Origin: Gigaspora margarita
Lineage: Eukaryota > Glomeromycota > Glomeromycetes > Diversisporales > Gigasporaceae
DNA length: 64,000 nucleotides
NCBI GenBank assembly: GCA_009809945.1
Contig: WTPW01000314.1
Location: 369,394-433,393, forward strand
Direction of reading: 5' to 3'
Below are positions 24,166-34,649 of this stretch, piece by piece. The stretch's first letter is position 1, and the number at the start of each line of letters is the position of its first letter. A program made the translations under genes and the position numbers. The notes beneath the pieces were generated by a model. The model was not told the origin of the DNA and did no database searches. It saw only the letters and a program-made list of their open reading frames with translations.

Positions 24166-26190
24166 GAAAATTTAGTCTTGAAATCTCAAGTTGCTCTTCT
24201 TGAAGAAAGACTTGGACATATTGAAGAAAGATCTAAGTTGGATATCTCAGAATTTCAATGCTCACAAACTTCTGTAACTGACCGCCTTGATGGTATAGAT
24301 ATCGATGATATTGGTAATGATAGTGGCGAAAATAGAAAAAGTAGAAATAGTCATAAAAATTCAAAATAAAAGAAAGAGAAAAATCTTTCTTATCTGGTAG
24401 ATTGTATGACTGAAGTCAAACGAGATTTAAGCAAGGACAATTGATTCCAATGGATCTGGAATATAAATTAGCATTTAAGGTAAATTATTTTTTTTATATT
24501 ATATACTTTATTATTATACAAACCTGTAGATATGAATATCAGATTTGTATATTATATTTTTTAATAATAGAAAGAAGTACTCAGAGTTGCAAAGCAACTT
24601 GCACATGACAATTCATGCTTAGCAATTAGTGAAAAGAAAAACTGGCTCGATCAAAAAGAATTTGTGGAGGTGACAATCTTACCTGCTCTTAAACAACATA
24701 TCAATAAAAACCTCCAATATTTAGATAGCAAAGTTGTTCGAGTGCTCCAAAGCAATCACAAAAGTGTTTGAAAAAATTCACTTATGCAAAGAGTAAGTAT
24801 TTTTTATAAAAAAAATAATGTTTTATATAAACATGTCGGATTTCTATTGCATTTTTTTAAAAAAAAAAAAAGAGTAGACGGGTTACAGCATCTGATTTGC
24901 ATTAAGGATCTGATTATTAAAAAATACCAACCAAATTCACTTAACCAAAAGGAGTGAGAGAACGATCTTGCTGATGTGGTTGTTGAAACTGCATATCATT
25001 CAGATGAACTATCTGAAACGGATATTGAACTCGCAAGGCAGGAATAATCCAAAAAAAATTGTTCATACAATAATGATGACAATAATTAATGCAGAAATAA
25101 TAATCATGAGATTAAAGTATATGTTCCACTATGGCAGTCTGAAAGGGTAATTTAACAGTATAGATTTTGTTTAAAAAATAAACAATATTTGTATCAGTTA
25201 ATTCTATTTATTTTATTTTTTAAATAGACCAAAAAATCTTCTATCGGGCCGAAGAAATAGCAATAATTAACCAATCAAATAAACTCGATAGAGATATTAT
25301 TATGATCATAACTGGAAAAATCAAACCAGACCACACTTGACGCACCTCTTTGGATGATTTCTTCATTCTATAATAATAATAAGAATAATTATAATAATAA
25401 TAATAATAATTAATATAATAGTGATAATACTAATGAAGGCGATTTCGACTCTAATGATTTAGAAACATTAGAAAATTTTGATATACATGATACACATGCT
25501 GACGATTCTGAACATAACGAATGAATAGATCAGAACGAACAATTGGAACCTGGTTAAACAGATCAGAATAAACAATCAGATCCTGGTTGAACAGATCAGA
25601 ACAAATAATCAGAACCTTGTCGAATGGATCAAAATAAGCAAACAGAACCTGGTCAAACGAATTAAAATAACTGGTCAAACAGATCAAAATAAGCAAACGG
25701 AAGAAAGGTATATATATGCGATTTGTATATTTATTATTAATTAAAGGTTTACTGAAACAAATTCTATTCTAGATCTGATGTGGAGCCAACTTCAAAGAAT
25801 AGTTCTTTCCAGGCCTCTAAATCAAAAAATACTTGCTCAAGATCAACTGAACAAACCAATCAAACTGAATAACTAGAAACTGAACAACTGAAAGAAATGT
25901 ATATATTTATGTTTTGTATATTTATTATTAATTAAAAGTTTACTGAAACAAATTCTATTCTAGATCTGATATAGAGCCAATTTCAAAAAATTGTTCTTCC
26001 TGGGCCTCTAAATCGAAAAATACTTGCTCAAGTTCAAAAAGCTCTAGCTCTAAAAATGCTTCTCAACCGGTCAAGTTTAACACAACAACCAGAGCTACCT
26101 CAAAGAGTCAAGGGCACCTTAATACTAAAAGTGGTAAATTTGAATATCATTGTAGAGAAAAAAATAAGAAGAGTAATGTTAATAATAAAT
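24166..26190 (+). pseudogene. Multi-exon gene with coiled-coil start and Ser/Lys-rich repeats (decayed)
   Basis: I do not recognise the family. An exon from about 24166 encodes a coiled-coil stretch (QVALLEERLGHIEERSKL) and an acidic segment. GT-AG introns are visible at 24480-24570, 24793-24872, 25147-25227, 25708-25772 and 25899-25963. Exon products include KEVLRVAKQLAHDNSCL, ALKQHINKNLQYLDSKVV, DVVVETAYHSDELSETDIEL, EIKVYVPLWQSER and FYRAEEIAIINQSNKLDRD, then an Asn run. About five 33-bp repeats encode TDQNKQxEPG (25515-25690). Two duplicated exon-intron cassettes follow, then a basic Ser/Lys tail ending at a stop near 26190. Several in-frame stops and at least two frameshifts show decay. 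If the 12.5-kb unit is real, this would be its second gene, perhaps a DNA-binding accessory protein; that is inference. Confidence 0.6.
25708..25963 (+). repeat. Tandem exon-intron duplication (191-bp period)
   Basis: Introns 25708-25772 and 25899-25963 are both 65 bp and share TTTATTATTAATTAAA and GTTTACTGAAACAAATTCTA up to the acceptor. The exons after them start SDVEPTSKNSS and SDIEPISKNCS and share ASKSKNTCS. A 191-bp block covering one intron and one exon was duplicated within the gene. Confidence 0.75.
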
Positions 26191-26232
26191 AGTGTTGAGA
26201 TAGATTAATAGAAATTTAATATAACAGCTGCT

Positions 26233-26516
26233 AGGGTTCTGCAATTTGATTTGAACTTCAAATATTTGAATTAAATATTTGATCAAATCCAAATTCAAAT
26301 TTAACTATATTTGATTTGATCAAATTCAAATCTAACCAAATTTGATTTGATTTGACAAATATTTGATTTGATTTGAAAATTACTATTAAAAATTCAAATT
26401 CAAATCAAATTCAAATCCAAATATTTGAATCAAATCAAATTCAAATCAGGGTCAATTTGATTTGATCAAATTCAAATTGACCCAATATTTGATTTGATTT
26501 GAATTTGAGGAACCCT
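26233..26516. mobile_element. Non-autonomous element of ATTTGA/TCAAAT repeats, 10-bp target duplication
   Basis: The ends AGGGTTC and GAACCCT are inverted. The duplication AACAGCTGCT is perfect at 26223-26232 and 26517-26526 (11 bp if the adjoining T is counted). The interior is almost wholly TTTGATTTGA / TCAAATCAAA words, themselves inverted around the centre. A 9-11 bp duplication fits the Mutator-like (MULE) superfamily; the assignment is tentative. Confidence 0.65.
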
Positions 26517-26806
26517 AACAGCTGCTACATATAAAATAGTATAATTAATAAATTGATACGTTTAATGCTGCTATCAACAAGCTTATATTTCATATAAATT
26601 GAGTAGAAATTTGAAATGTATATGAATATAATCAAGTGTAAATTAGTTTCTATAATAGTATATAGATATCTTCGATGTATATATTATAAAGATATATTGT
26701 ATAAATTTTCTGATATTGATATCATATATGACAATATGTCATATAATTTTCGCAGACATTTTGGAAATATCGCATAAATATTAGTTAGTTCTTATATTAA
26801 TATATA

Positions 26807-27745
26807 GGTAGTCTTATCACTTCTGATACACTATATATTAATATAATAAATCAAAATTTCTATAATTAATAATTTAATTTAATTAATACAGTTTAAACTA
26901 AGGTTTTGGGAATATATATATTATAATTTTGAATAATAAAAATAAATATATTATATTTTTATTAAAATTTTTTTAATATCAATTAACAATTTCTATATAA
27001 AATTATTATATAAATTTTTAAAAGTTCATAACTTTTGATCCACTAATCCAATTTTGATGATTTAACTACCAAAATGATCCTCTCAGTGAGAGGATTCTAA
27101 TGAATCCAAAATTATCAAAATCTGAATAAATGATCACGTGATCAGCAAAGTATTATATTATATTAATAACTATATAATATAAAATTTTATCAATCACGTG
27201 ACCGCATGATCGGATATTGACAATTTTGGATTCATTAGAATCCTCTCAATGAGAGGATCATTTTGGTAGTTAAATCATCAAAATTGGATCAGTGGATCAA
27301 AAGTTATGAATTTTTAAAGATTTATATAATAACTTTATATAATTAAAAATAACAATGTTATATGATAAATTAGCATTTTATTTAATATTATAACTTTTTT
27401 TGCTACATAATAATGTTATTTGAAATTTTGCACATATTTTTCAAATAGGTACACCAAATTACTTGCGTAATAGCACAAAAAAATATTTAATTTTGATTGG
27501 CTAATNTTATAAATACTAAAAAAAATTAATTTTTTATTAATTTTTTTAAAAAAATTGAACAAATTTAAATTTTTTTTAAAAAAGATTGAATCAAAAAATT
27601 ATCAAATTTTTTTTTATAAATATGTTCTACAAATATACAAATATTATAAATATTTTTTTAATTATTTATTAATATGTAAAAATTTAAGTTATAAGATTTA
27701 ATTTTAAGTGTATCAGGTTCGTGTATCAGAAGTAATAAGACTACC
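26807..27745. mobile_element. DNA transposon with GGTAGTC ends and 8-bp target duplication
   Basis: Left end GGTAGTCTTATCACTTCTGA, right end the inverse of GGTAGTCTTATTACTTCTGA (24 of 25 bp agree). AATATATA is duplicated at 26799-26806 and 27746-27753, though the AT-rich target weakens this. No transposase frame was found; the 939-bp body contains another fold-back element at 27006-27329. Confidence 0.65.
27006..27329. repeat. Fold-back element with conserved CTC-hairpin modules
   Basis: Arms of about 120 bp: TTATATAAATTTTTAAAAG, CATAACTTTTGATCCAC, TTTAACTACCAAAATGATCC, then the palindrome CCTCTCAGTGAGAGG (27079-27093). The right arm is the inverse, with CCTCTCAATGAGAGG (27242-27256). The centre contains TCACGTGA words. 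The same module occurs in the 445-4562 composite and at 52110-52410. Confidence 0.75.
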
Positions 27746-28559
27746 AATATATATATATCGAAGATATATATATTATCATAGAATATTAAGATATGTTGTA
27801 AAAATTTTCTGATATTGGTATCATATTTAACAATATGTTATAAAATTTTGTAGATATTTTGAAAATATTGAATAAATATTAGAATGTTAAATATGTTACA
27901 TAAAGCTATAAGAAACTGATTGATATGTACTAAGCTGATAGGCCGCAGATATGCGCAAAATATCAGCTAGCTATTACATACTACATATCGGAAAGTTTCT
28001 ATGACATATCGTTGCAATTTATATGACCTATTGTCTTACTGATAGGGCACAAAAATTTTATAGTTGGACCTGTGTATTCTATAGATGCGAATATAATCTG
28101 GGCAGTAACATTTTTTTTTGTGAATTATATAAAGTCAAGGACCTCACGAAACTTTATAATAATTCGAATATATAATAAGTCAGTCACATTTTCTATATTT
28201 ATAATAGTATTCAAATATAGTAGGGCTGGGACCTATTATAGAGTTTTTCTGATCAATTTTGATTACTGAGTTATTTAACAAAATATAGTTTTGTCATGTT
28301 TATTATTAAAAAATCTGGTTTGATTCTGCAAGCAAATACTATCGAATATAATGTTATTTTTGAAAAAAAGACTAGAGGGAAAAATACAAGTCCAAGACTA
28401 TTTATATTTTACCTTTGAATTCTCTGAAGATGTCTTGAATTTGTTTAAGAAAACTAATAATAATATAGAAAAATTAAAGCATTTAGTTATGTTCTTATTT
28501 TAAATAGTTATTCTTTTTTAGTTTTATATTATTTAAGCAAACTATTATAGTATTTTATA

Positions 28560-29960
28560 ATTTTTAAATTCAATAAATACTAGAAAATAATGCTTTTTCA
28601 AGCTCTTTTATAGGAATTACCATATTTCTATAATTTATACAATTTATATATTTTTTTTAAATCTTTATAAGAGGCTCTATTCTCATTACTTAGATTAGAT
28701 AAAATTAGTAAGTACTTGGACCAAATCATGCTTGTAAACAGTTAGATTAACTTCTGGTTTAAATATTTTTTTTGGAACTTATATACTAAAAAAAGTACAG
28801 TAACTTTCTTATCTTTATGCATTAACTTGAATTTATGCTTAACAATAGGCTTATATCTAGCTAATTAAGCCAAGGTATATCTAATAATATTTAGGGCTTA
28901 TTATCATCCATAACTAAAAGGTTTTTAGAAATTGTATAGCTATTTTTTCCTTGACCAATAGTAACTAAAATATTATAAGATATGCTAGAAAATTTTAAGA
29001 AATTATTATACTATTTTATAGATAGTTTTTTATTTTTAGTAATTTTAGCTTCTAATAGTATTATAAATCTTTTGAGATTACTAAGCAATTTGTACACTAT
29101 CTATTATAGCAGAAGGCACTTGTATGATCTTTTCTAAATTGCAAGCTAATCTTGCAATAAAAAGTAGCAATATTATTAGAAATAATTTTACAAATAAAAT
29201 TAATTTCTATACAGTTTGGTTATAATATTTCTGCCTCTAGTTGTGGTTCTTGAATATTATAGGACAGTATATTATTTGCTAGAAAACATTTTATAATATT
29301 GGATGCAAAATATGAGGGAATACTATAGTAAACTTAGGCCAGAACTTTTCAAGTTCCTTGTCTAATAAATGATTAAAACAGGATCTTTCAGTGCAATAAT
29401 TTTAGTATTAATCATATTATAACTATTAATAGAAACTTTTTTAGATTGGTATAAGTAAATAAATTAATCATTAATCATAAAATAGCAAAAAATACATTTA
29501 GATTAATATTATTTGTAGAAATTTTAAATAATCTAGTATCTTTGGTTCATTTAGAACTACTGATTCCTTTACTAGATTTTTTGTTAGAAGTTATTTTAAC
29601 TTGGTATTTTTGTGCTTTTTTAAGCTTTTGGTATCAAAAAAAGTTTTTTTTTATGATATTAACTTTGTATTCTTTTGAATTACTTTTTGTTTACTAGACT
29701 TACTTTTAGATAATTCAAAAGAGATCTTAGAGGAACTAGATACTTCTTTACTATCAAGAGCTAAGTTATTGGTTTCAAGTTTATTTTTGCTAGATACTGT
29801 ACTAACATTTTTACTATTACTACTACCAGAATCTAATAATAATTTATCTAAAATTATATATACATTAACAAGCTTTAAATGATCTAATAATTTCTTTGTT
29901 TTGTGTTTAGATTTTGATTTAGTCTTGTAACAAGAAGATCTGGCTTGCTAGAAATCTTTT
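28560..29960 (-). pseudogene. Decayed minus-strand coding region, unknown family
   Basis: Reading the minus strand across stops and shifts gives a Lys/Ser-rich N-terminal part (SKSKHKTKKLLDHLKLVN, VSSSSKISFELSKSKSSK). Later segments include EINFICKIISNNIATFYCK, SLQFRKDHTSAFCYN, HKFKLMHKDKKVTVL, FTSMIWSKYLLILSNLSN and ENRASYKDLKKIYKLYKL. The codon-like composition suggests a former gene of about 450 residues. No family was recognised; a retroelement or transposon protein is likeliest given the setting. Confidence 0.35.
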
Positions 29961-30062
29961 TTATAGCTTTTGCATTTTAGTCTGATTGATAAAAGATCTT
30001 CTAATTGCTTATGCATATCTTTAACAGAATTAATAATATTAGCAAATTTTATATATACATCA

Positions 30063-30235
30063 GCGAATTTATATAGCAAAATCTTTCGAAAGATCTTGCA
30101 TATCGCAATATATTTCGAAATATTTCGAAATATATTTCAAAATATTTCAGGTTTCAAAATATTTTAAAAATAATTTCAAAATATTTCGAAAGTGGTATCG
30201 AAATATTTTTCGAAATATTTCAAAATATTTTAGAC
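30063..30235. repeat. Palindromic GAAATATTTC repeat cluster
   Basis: Many overlapping copies of TTTCGAAATATTTC and CAAAATATTTC, ending at ACCTGGGAAAC. The same cluster occurs at 33770-33950 and 34430-34545, the latter also ending CTGGGAAACC. Each word is its own near-palindrome. Confidence 0.65.
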
Positions 30236-30239
30236 CTGG

Positions 30240-30440
30240 GAAACTAGTGTTCCTATGAACCGAACTGAACCCGAACCTACATTGAGTTCAGGTTTAGTTC
30301 AAAGATTGAACCAAACCTGAACTGAACTATTTTTGAAAATTATATTCAGGTTCAGTTCGAATTTGAACTTTTATTATTGGTTCGGGTTCAGGTTTGGATC
30401 AGATTGAACGTTCACAAGTTCGGGTTGAACTCGGGTCGAT
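30240..30440. repeat. GAACC/GGTTC-rich repeat, locus 1
   Basis: Starts TAGTGTTCCTATGAACCGAA and is made of CCGAACC, GTTCAGG and GAACTGAAC words in both orientations. Related blocks border 56790-59612. They may be ends of a fold-back family or a simple repeat derived from such ends. Confidence 0.6.
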
Positions 30441-30443
30441 AAT

Positions 30444-30775
30444 AGTTGCTACATAGTAAAGTCTAAATTTTACTATGTAAATCGATAATGTCTGCTTAAG
30501 TAAACTTGTTTGGGAGAGTAAATGCATATACACTAAAATTTGCATCCAAATTGGAGAAATTTTTATTATTTGACTTTTAATTTTTATGTTCAATGAAAAA
30601 ATAATAATCTTTTTAAAAAATATGTTCGACGAACGTAAAAATTAAAAGTTAAATAATAAAAAGTTCTCTAATTTGGATAAAAATTTTAGAGTATATGCAT
30701 TTTGATCTTTCAAACAAGTTTACTTAAGCAGATTTTATCAATTTACATAGTAAAATTTTGACTTTATTATGTGAC
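30444..30775. repeat. CTACATAG-family fold-back MITE, copy 1
   Basis: Arms of about 75 bp start AGTTGCTACATAGTAAAGTC and contain GCTTAAGTAAACTTGTTT; the right arm is the inverse. A second inner pair (GACTTTTAATTTTTA / TAAAAATTAAAAGTT) makes almost the whole 332 bp palindromic. Confidence 0.72.
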
Positions 30776-30794
30776 GACTACTTGTAATCATTGT

Positions 30795-30895
30795 ATATAA
30801 TCTGACCCAGATCTGATCTGACCCAGGTTTTCTCTGACCTGACCCGCGTTTGATCTGACCCGACCCGACCCAGCTAAGACCCCTACAGTACACAT
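30795..30895. repeat. CTGACCC-type low-complexity repeat
   Basis: Runs of TCTGACC, GACCCGACCCGACC and TGATCTGACC units, ending AAGACCCCTA. It is distinct from the GAACC repeats but similar in style. No coding sequence. Confidence 0.55.
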
Positions 30896-31204
30896 GGCTT
30901 AGTAAATTTCTAATTTAGAAAAATTCTGGTTCCAAAGCCTCACTGCTTATAAAATGCAGTTACTGTTGCGTAAAAATTTTTTTTAAAAAAAAGTTTTTTA
31001 TTCTTACCTTTTTTTACTATACGCTTTTTTTTTTTTAGTCTTGTTTTACTATGTTGTCATTGGCATTGTTTTTNGAGCTTTCAGTGTTGTCNGCATCATC
31101 ATTGTGGAGTTATCACCATTGTGGAGTTATTGTCATCGTGGAGCTATCACCATTGTAGAGTTAAAACGGCTTTGACCTGAAAGTAAGCTACCCCACAATC
31201 GACA

Positions 31205-31533
31205 AAAGTCACTACATAGTAAAGTCTAAATTTTACTAAACAAATCGATTAAAATCGCTTAAGTAAACTTATTCAGAAGGTCAAAATACACTTACCACAA
31301 AATTTTATAAGTATTAGAGAATTTTTTATTAATTGACTTTTGATTTTTACATTCGACAGAAAAATTAAATTTTTTTAAAAAAATATATTCAATGAAAGTA
31401 AAAATTAAAAGTTAAATAATAAAAAATTCTTCAATTTTAATAAAATTTCAGAGTATGTGTATTTTGGTCTTCCAAACAAGTTTACTTAATCAATAATTAT
31501 CAATTGACATAGTAGAATTTAGACTTTACTATG
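31205..31533. repeat. CTACATAG-family fold-back MITE, copy 2
   Basis: Same design as 30444-30775 (AGTCACTACATAGTAAAGTC at the left, the inverse of AGTTGCTACATAGTAAAGTC at the right). It retains both outer and inner arms, in direct orientation to copy 1 and 430 bp beyond it. Confidence 0.72.
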
Positions 31534-31544
31534 TAGCAACTATC

Positions 31545-32385
31545 TGCGATTAAATAATAATCGATTTTGCTTCAATATTATTAGCTGTTTATACTATATA
31601 TACTGTATATAGGACGTGATAGATGAGTGACCCCCCTCCCCCTAGAAAATTATGTGATTTACTGCACTTTCCTTAAAGGAATTATTTGTTAGGTTTTAAG
31701 GTTAGAGGATTAGTGTTTAAATGGTTTGGATTGTTGAATTGATAGGATAAAATGCTAATATTATTTATGGTAATAAAATAAGATATAAACCTCTAGTTAC
31801 AAAAGAAGCATAGAAGAATTTGGTCAAAGTTTTAGAGCTTTTTAGTTACTGTAGGTTTGTATTCTGTTCTATGCATTCTATTTTTTTAATTATTAAACAA
31901 GAAACTAATTTTGGCTTGTTTTAAAACTTATTAAGATAATGATTAAAAATAATTATAAATTAGATAAATTTAGAGCCAAAGTATAGGCTATAGATATGCT
32001 TTTTTTAAAGCAGGCTTTGAGTCCGTCTATATGTCTCCCATGCAGCTCAAATTTTTAAAAATTGATATATTAAACTTTATATATTTTTTAAACTAATATA
32101 TAGGTATTTTACGCCGAGTCCAATTGACAAATGTAACTTATTTATGAATTATTTTTAAATATATTAAAGTTAATATGTATATTATTCAAATAATAATAAT
32201 AAAATGTAATTTAATTAGTTTTTGCTATATATTATGAGAAACAAATTATTTATTTTCCATTTTTGGTTCAATCGAACTAATATTTTCAAATTATTTAAAT
32301 ATTTCGATGATGTGAATATAATCTACAAACTCTGTATTACAAGATCAGATTGATCTTTGTTTATAATTAGATCTTCAGTTTTCCA
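31545..32385. other. AT-rich stretch, no feature recognised
   Basis: Contains a short C run (CCCCCCTCCCCC, 31632-31643), but no reading frame, repeat partner or transposon end that I could support. Confidence 0.5.
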
Positions 32386-32389
32386 TTGT

Positions 32390-33480
32390 TTTTTTCATTT
32401 GCTTTGTTTTTTTTGTTCATTTTGTTTTTTTTGTTCGCCTCTTTGTTTNNNNNNNNNNNNNNNNNNNNNNNNNNNNNNNNNNNNNNNNNNNNNNNNNNNN
32501 NNNNNNNNNNNNNNNNNNNNNNNNNNNNNNNNNNNNNNNNNNNNNNNNNNNNNNNNNNNNNNNNNNNNNNNNNNNNNNNNNNNNNNNNNNNNNNNNNNNN
32601 NNNNNNNNNNNNNNNNNNNNNNNNNNNNNNNNNNNNNNNNNNNNNNNNNNNNNNNNNNNNNNNNNNNNNNNNNNNNNNNNNNNNNNNNNNNNNNNNNNNN
32701 NNNNNNNNNNNNNNNNNNNNNNNNNNNNNNNNNNNNNNNNNNNNNNNNNNNNNNNNNNNNNNNNNNNNNNNNNNNNNNNNNNNNNNNNNNNNNNNNNNNN
32801 NNNNNNNNNNNNNNNNNNNNNNNNNNNNNNNNNNNNNNNNNNNNNNNNNNNTTTTTTTTTTTTGTTTTTTTCATTTGTTTTTTTTTATTTTTCACTTCTC
32901 TACTATTTTTAGGAAGTATTTAAAAAAGAGCGAAACGAAGATAATAGCCAAACAAAAGAAATAGCCAAAGCAAAATGATAATTAAAACAAAGAAGTGAAA
33001 TAATAGCTAACTGCAGGGTGAGCAAAAATAAGCGTGTAGGGCTGGAATTATATGCGAAGAAGTGCGAAAGTATTTTAAAATACGTTTTCATTTCGTTTTT
33101 TTTCATTTTTTTTGGGTTCATTTTTTTTTGTCTTTATTTTTTTTTATTCAGTTTGCTTATATTTTTTGTTTTTTCATTTTTTTTTATATTTCACTTCTAC
33201 ACTATTTTTAGGAAGTATTTAAAAAAGAGCGAAACCAAGACAATAGCAAAAACAAAAGAAATAGCGAAACAAAACGATAGTTAAAACAAAGAAGCAAAAT
33301 AATAGGGGTGAGCGAAAATAAGCGTGTAGGGCTAGTTTTTTGGAATTATATGTGATGAAGTGCGAAAGTAATTTAAAATACATTTTCGTTTTCATTTTTT
33401 TCATTTTTTTTGGGTTCATTTTTTTCATCATTTTTTTCATTTTTTTTGGGTTCATTTTTTTTATCATTTTTTTCATTTTT
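32390..33480. repeat. About 300-bp tandem repeat interrupted by an assembly gap
   Basis: The block CACTTCT..ACTATTTTTAGGAAG followed by AAAAAAGAGCGAAAC starts at about 32893 and again at about 33192, a period near 300 bp. It includes AATAAGCGTGTAGGGCT and TTTTTGGGTTCATTTTTTT. N bases fill 32449-32851, inside the T-rich part of the preceding unit. Reading frames through this region are artefacts of the Ns and T runs. Confidence 0.7.
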
Positions 33481-33769
33481 TTTGTATAATAATATATAAT
33501 AAAAATATAATATTGAATAAAAATATGTATTTAATTTAAAATAAATTTAGAATATAATGTATAATAATAAATAAAAAAATATAAAATTTTATATTGAATT
33601 GCGAACACATGCAAAAACCTGTGAAAAACGTTCAAAAAATTGCAAAAACATGATTATGAATATGTATATCGTTTATTGTGATCATATGTGAAATATTACC
33701 TCCTGCGACCCCGGAGAGGGGATAATTAGATACAGGAGTGTCACAGGGTTGCATTGTTTTTATTTGCCC

Positions 33770-33950
33770 TATTTCGCAATATTTCGCAATATATTTCAAA
33801 ATATTTCGAAATTTATTTCAAAATATTTCAAAAAAAATGCATGCCAAAATCTTTCGAAAGATTGCGATTCTTTCAAAAGATTTTGCATCAATCACAATTC
33901 TTTCAAAAGATTTCGGTATGCAATTTCTTTCAAAAGATTTCATATATTTA
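33770..33950. repeat. Palindromic GAAATATTTC cluster, second copy
   Basis: ATTTCGCAATATTTCGC, CAAAATATTTCGAAAT and CTTTCAAAAGATTT words. It matches 30063-30235, including the CTTTCGAAAGAT motif. Confidence 0.6.
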
Positions 33951-34048
33951 TTTTGCTGATGTAGATATATAACTATAACTATTAATCAGTTTATATCGGT
34001 TAAACAACGCAATATATATCAATTAAATCAATATATTATAGTTATTGT

Positions 34049-34156
34049 ATGGGTTGTAGTGAATAACCCAGTTATACACAGGTTTATATTTTGTGCTAAA
34101 GGCATAGAATTTAAATATAAACCCATGTGTATAACAGGTTATTCCACATACCCATA
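34049..34156. repeat. 108-bp snap-back element
   Basis: TATGGGTTGTAGTGAATAAC at the left pairs with the inverse of TATGGGTATGTGGAATAACC at the right, and GTTATACACAGGTTTATA with TATAAACCCATGTGTATAAC. Arms of about 50 bp leave a loop of under 20 bp. Confidence 0.65.
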
Positions 34157-34159
34157 TAA

Positions 34160-34645
34160 AAACTATCTTACTGCACAGTATCTGATATAACAATTCTGTA
34201 CCAATAAGTAAATGAAAAAAGCATGAATTATCACATAAGACCCGTGCAATAAATATCTATAATTGATATATATTATTTTTAATATAAATTATTAATATCA
34301 ATAAATCAATTATAATTGTAATTATTTGAATCAATAAATAATGATTAATGATCTTTAACAATTGCATAGTCTTTGTGACAACTATTTAACTTTATGCATT
34401 ATAATTCATTAGAAAATTTATATATGTAAAATATTTTGAAAGAACTTGTGCACTACAAGATAAGTAAAATATATTTCAAAATATTTCAAATTCTTTTGAA
34501 ATATTTTGAATCCTTTTGAAATATTTTAGAACTGGGAAACCAAGCTGGATTAGTAGATCTGTAGCCTGGGTTATACCAAGGATGCATTTGACTAATATTT
34601 TTAAAATGTTTTGAAATGTTTCGATAATCATAGTACAAGATCAGA
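34160..34645. other. AT-rich spacer with TTTGAAATATTTT words
   Basis: 34430-34545 carries further GAAATATTT repeats ending CTGGGAAACC; the rest is AT-rich DNA without visible features. Confidence 0.45.
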
Positions 34646-34649
34646 ATAG

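Larger units (their letters stand above)
26680..27880. repeat. 130-bp direct repeats flanking a DNA transposon
   Basis: 26680-26800 and 27757-27880 share AAATTTTCTGATATTG, ATCATAT and AATATTGAATAAATATT-type sequence in the same orientation. They lie immediately outside the element at 26807-27745. They are much longer than a target duplication and may be subterminal repeats of the surrounding large element. Confidence 0.5.
15735..28249. mobile_element. Candidate 12.5-kb Plavaka/CACTA-like DNA transposon
   Basis: The left end at 15735 reads GAAAAACTCTATAATAGGT and the right end at 28249 is its exact 19-bp inverse. About 24 of 28 positions agree over the longer match (15735-15762 against 28222-28249). 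TG lies immediately outside both ends. Between them are a minus-strand Tnp2/Plavaka-type transposase near the left end and a divergent plus-strand multi-exon gene near the right end. Subterminal DNA on both sides is rich in the words ATATCAG and CGATAT. Large CACTA-type elements with a second gene are known. That these ends and genes form one unit is my inference. Several younger insertions lie inside (21539-22460, 23995-24146, 26233-26516, 26807-27745). Confidence 0.45.

Noticed and set aside
32357-32964. Three reading frames of about 190 codons
   Set aside because: They run through the 403-base N gap and consist otherwise of T-rich repeat; no evidence of a protein.
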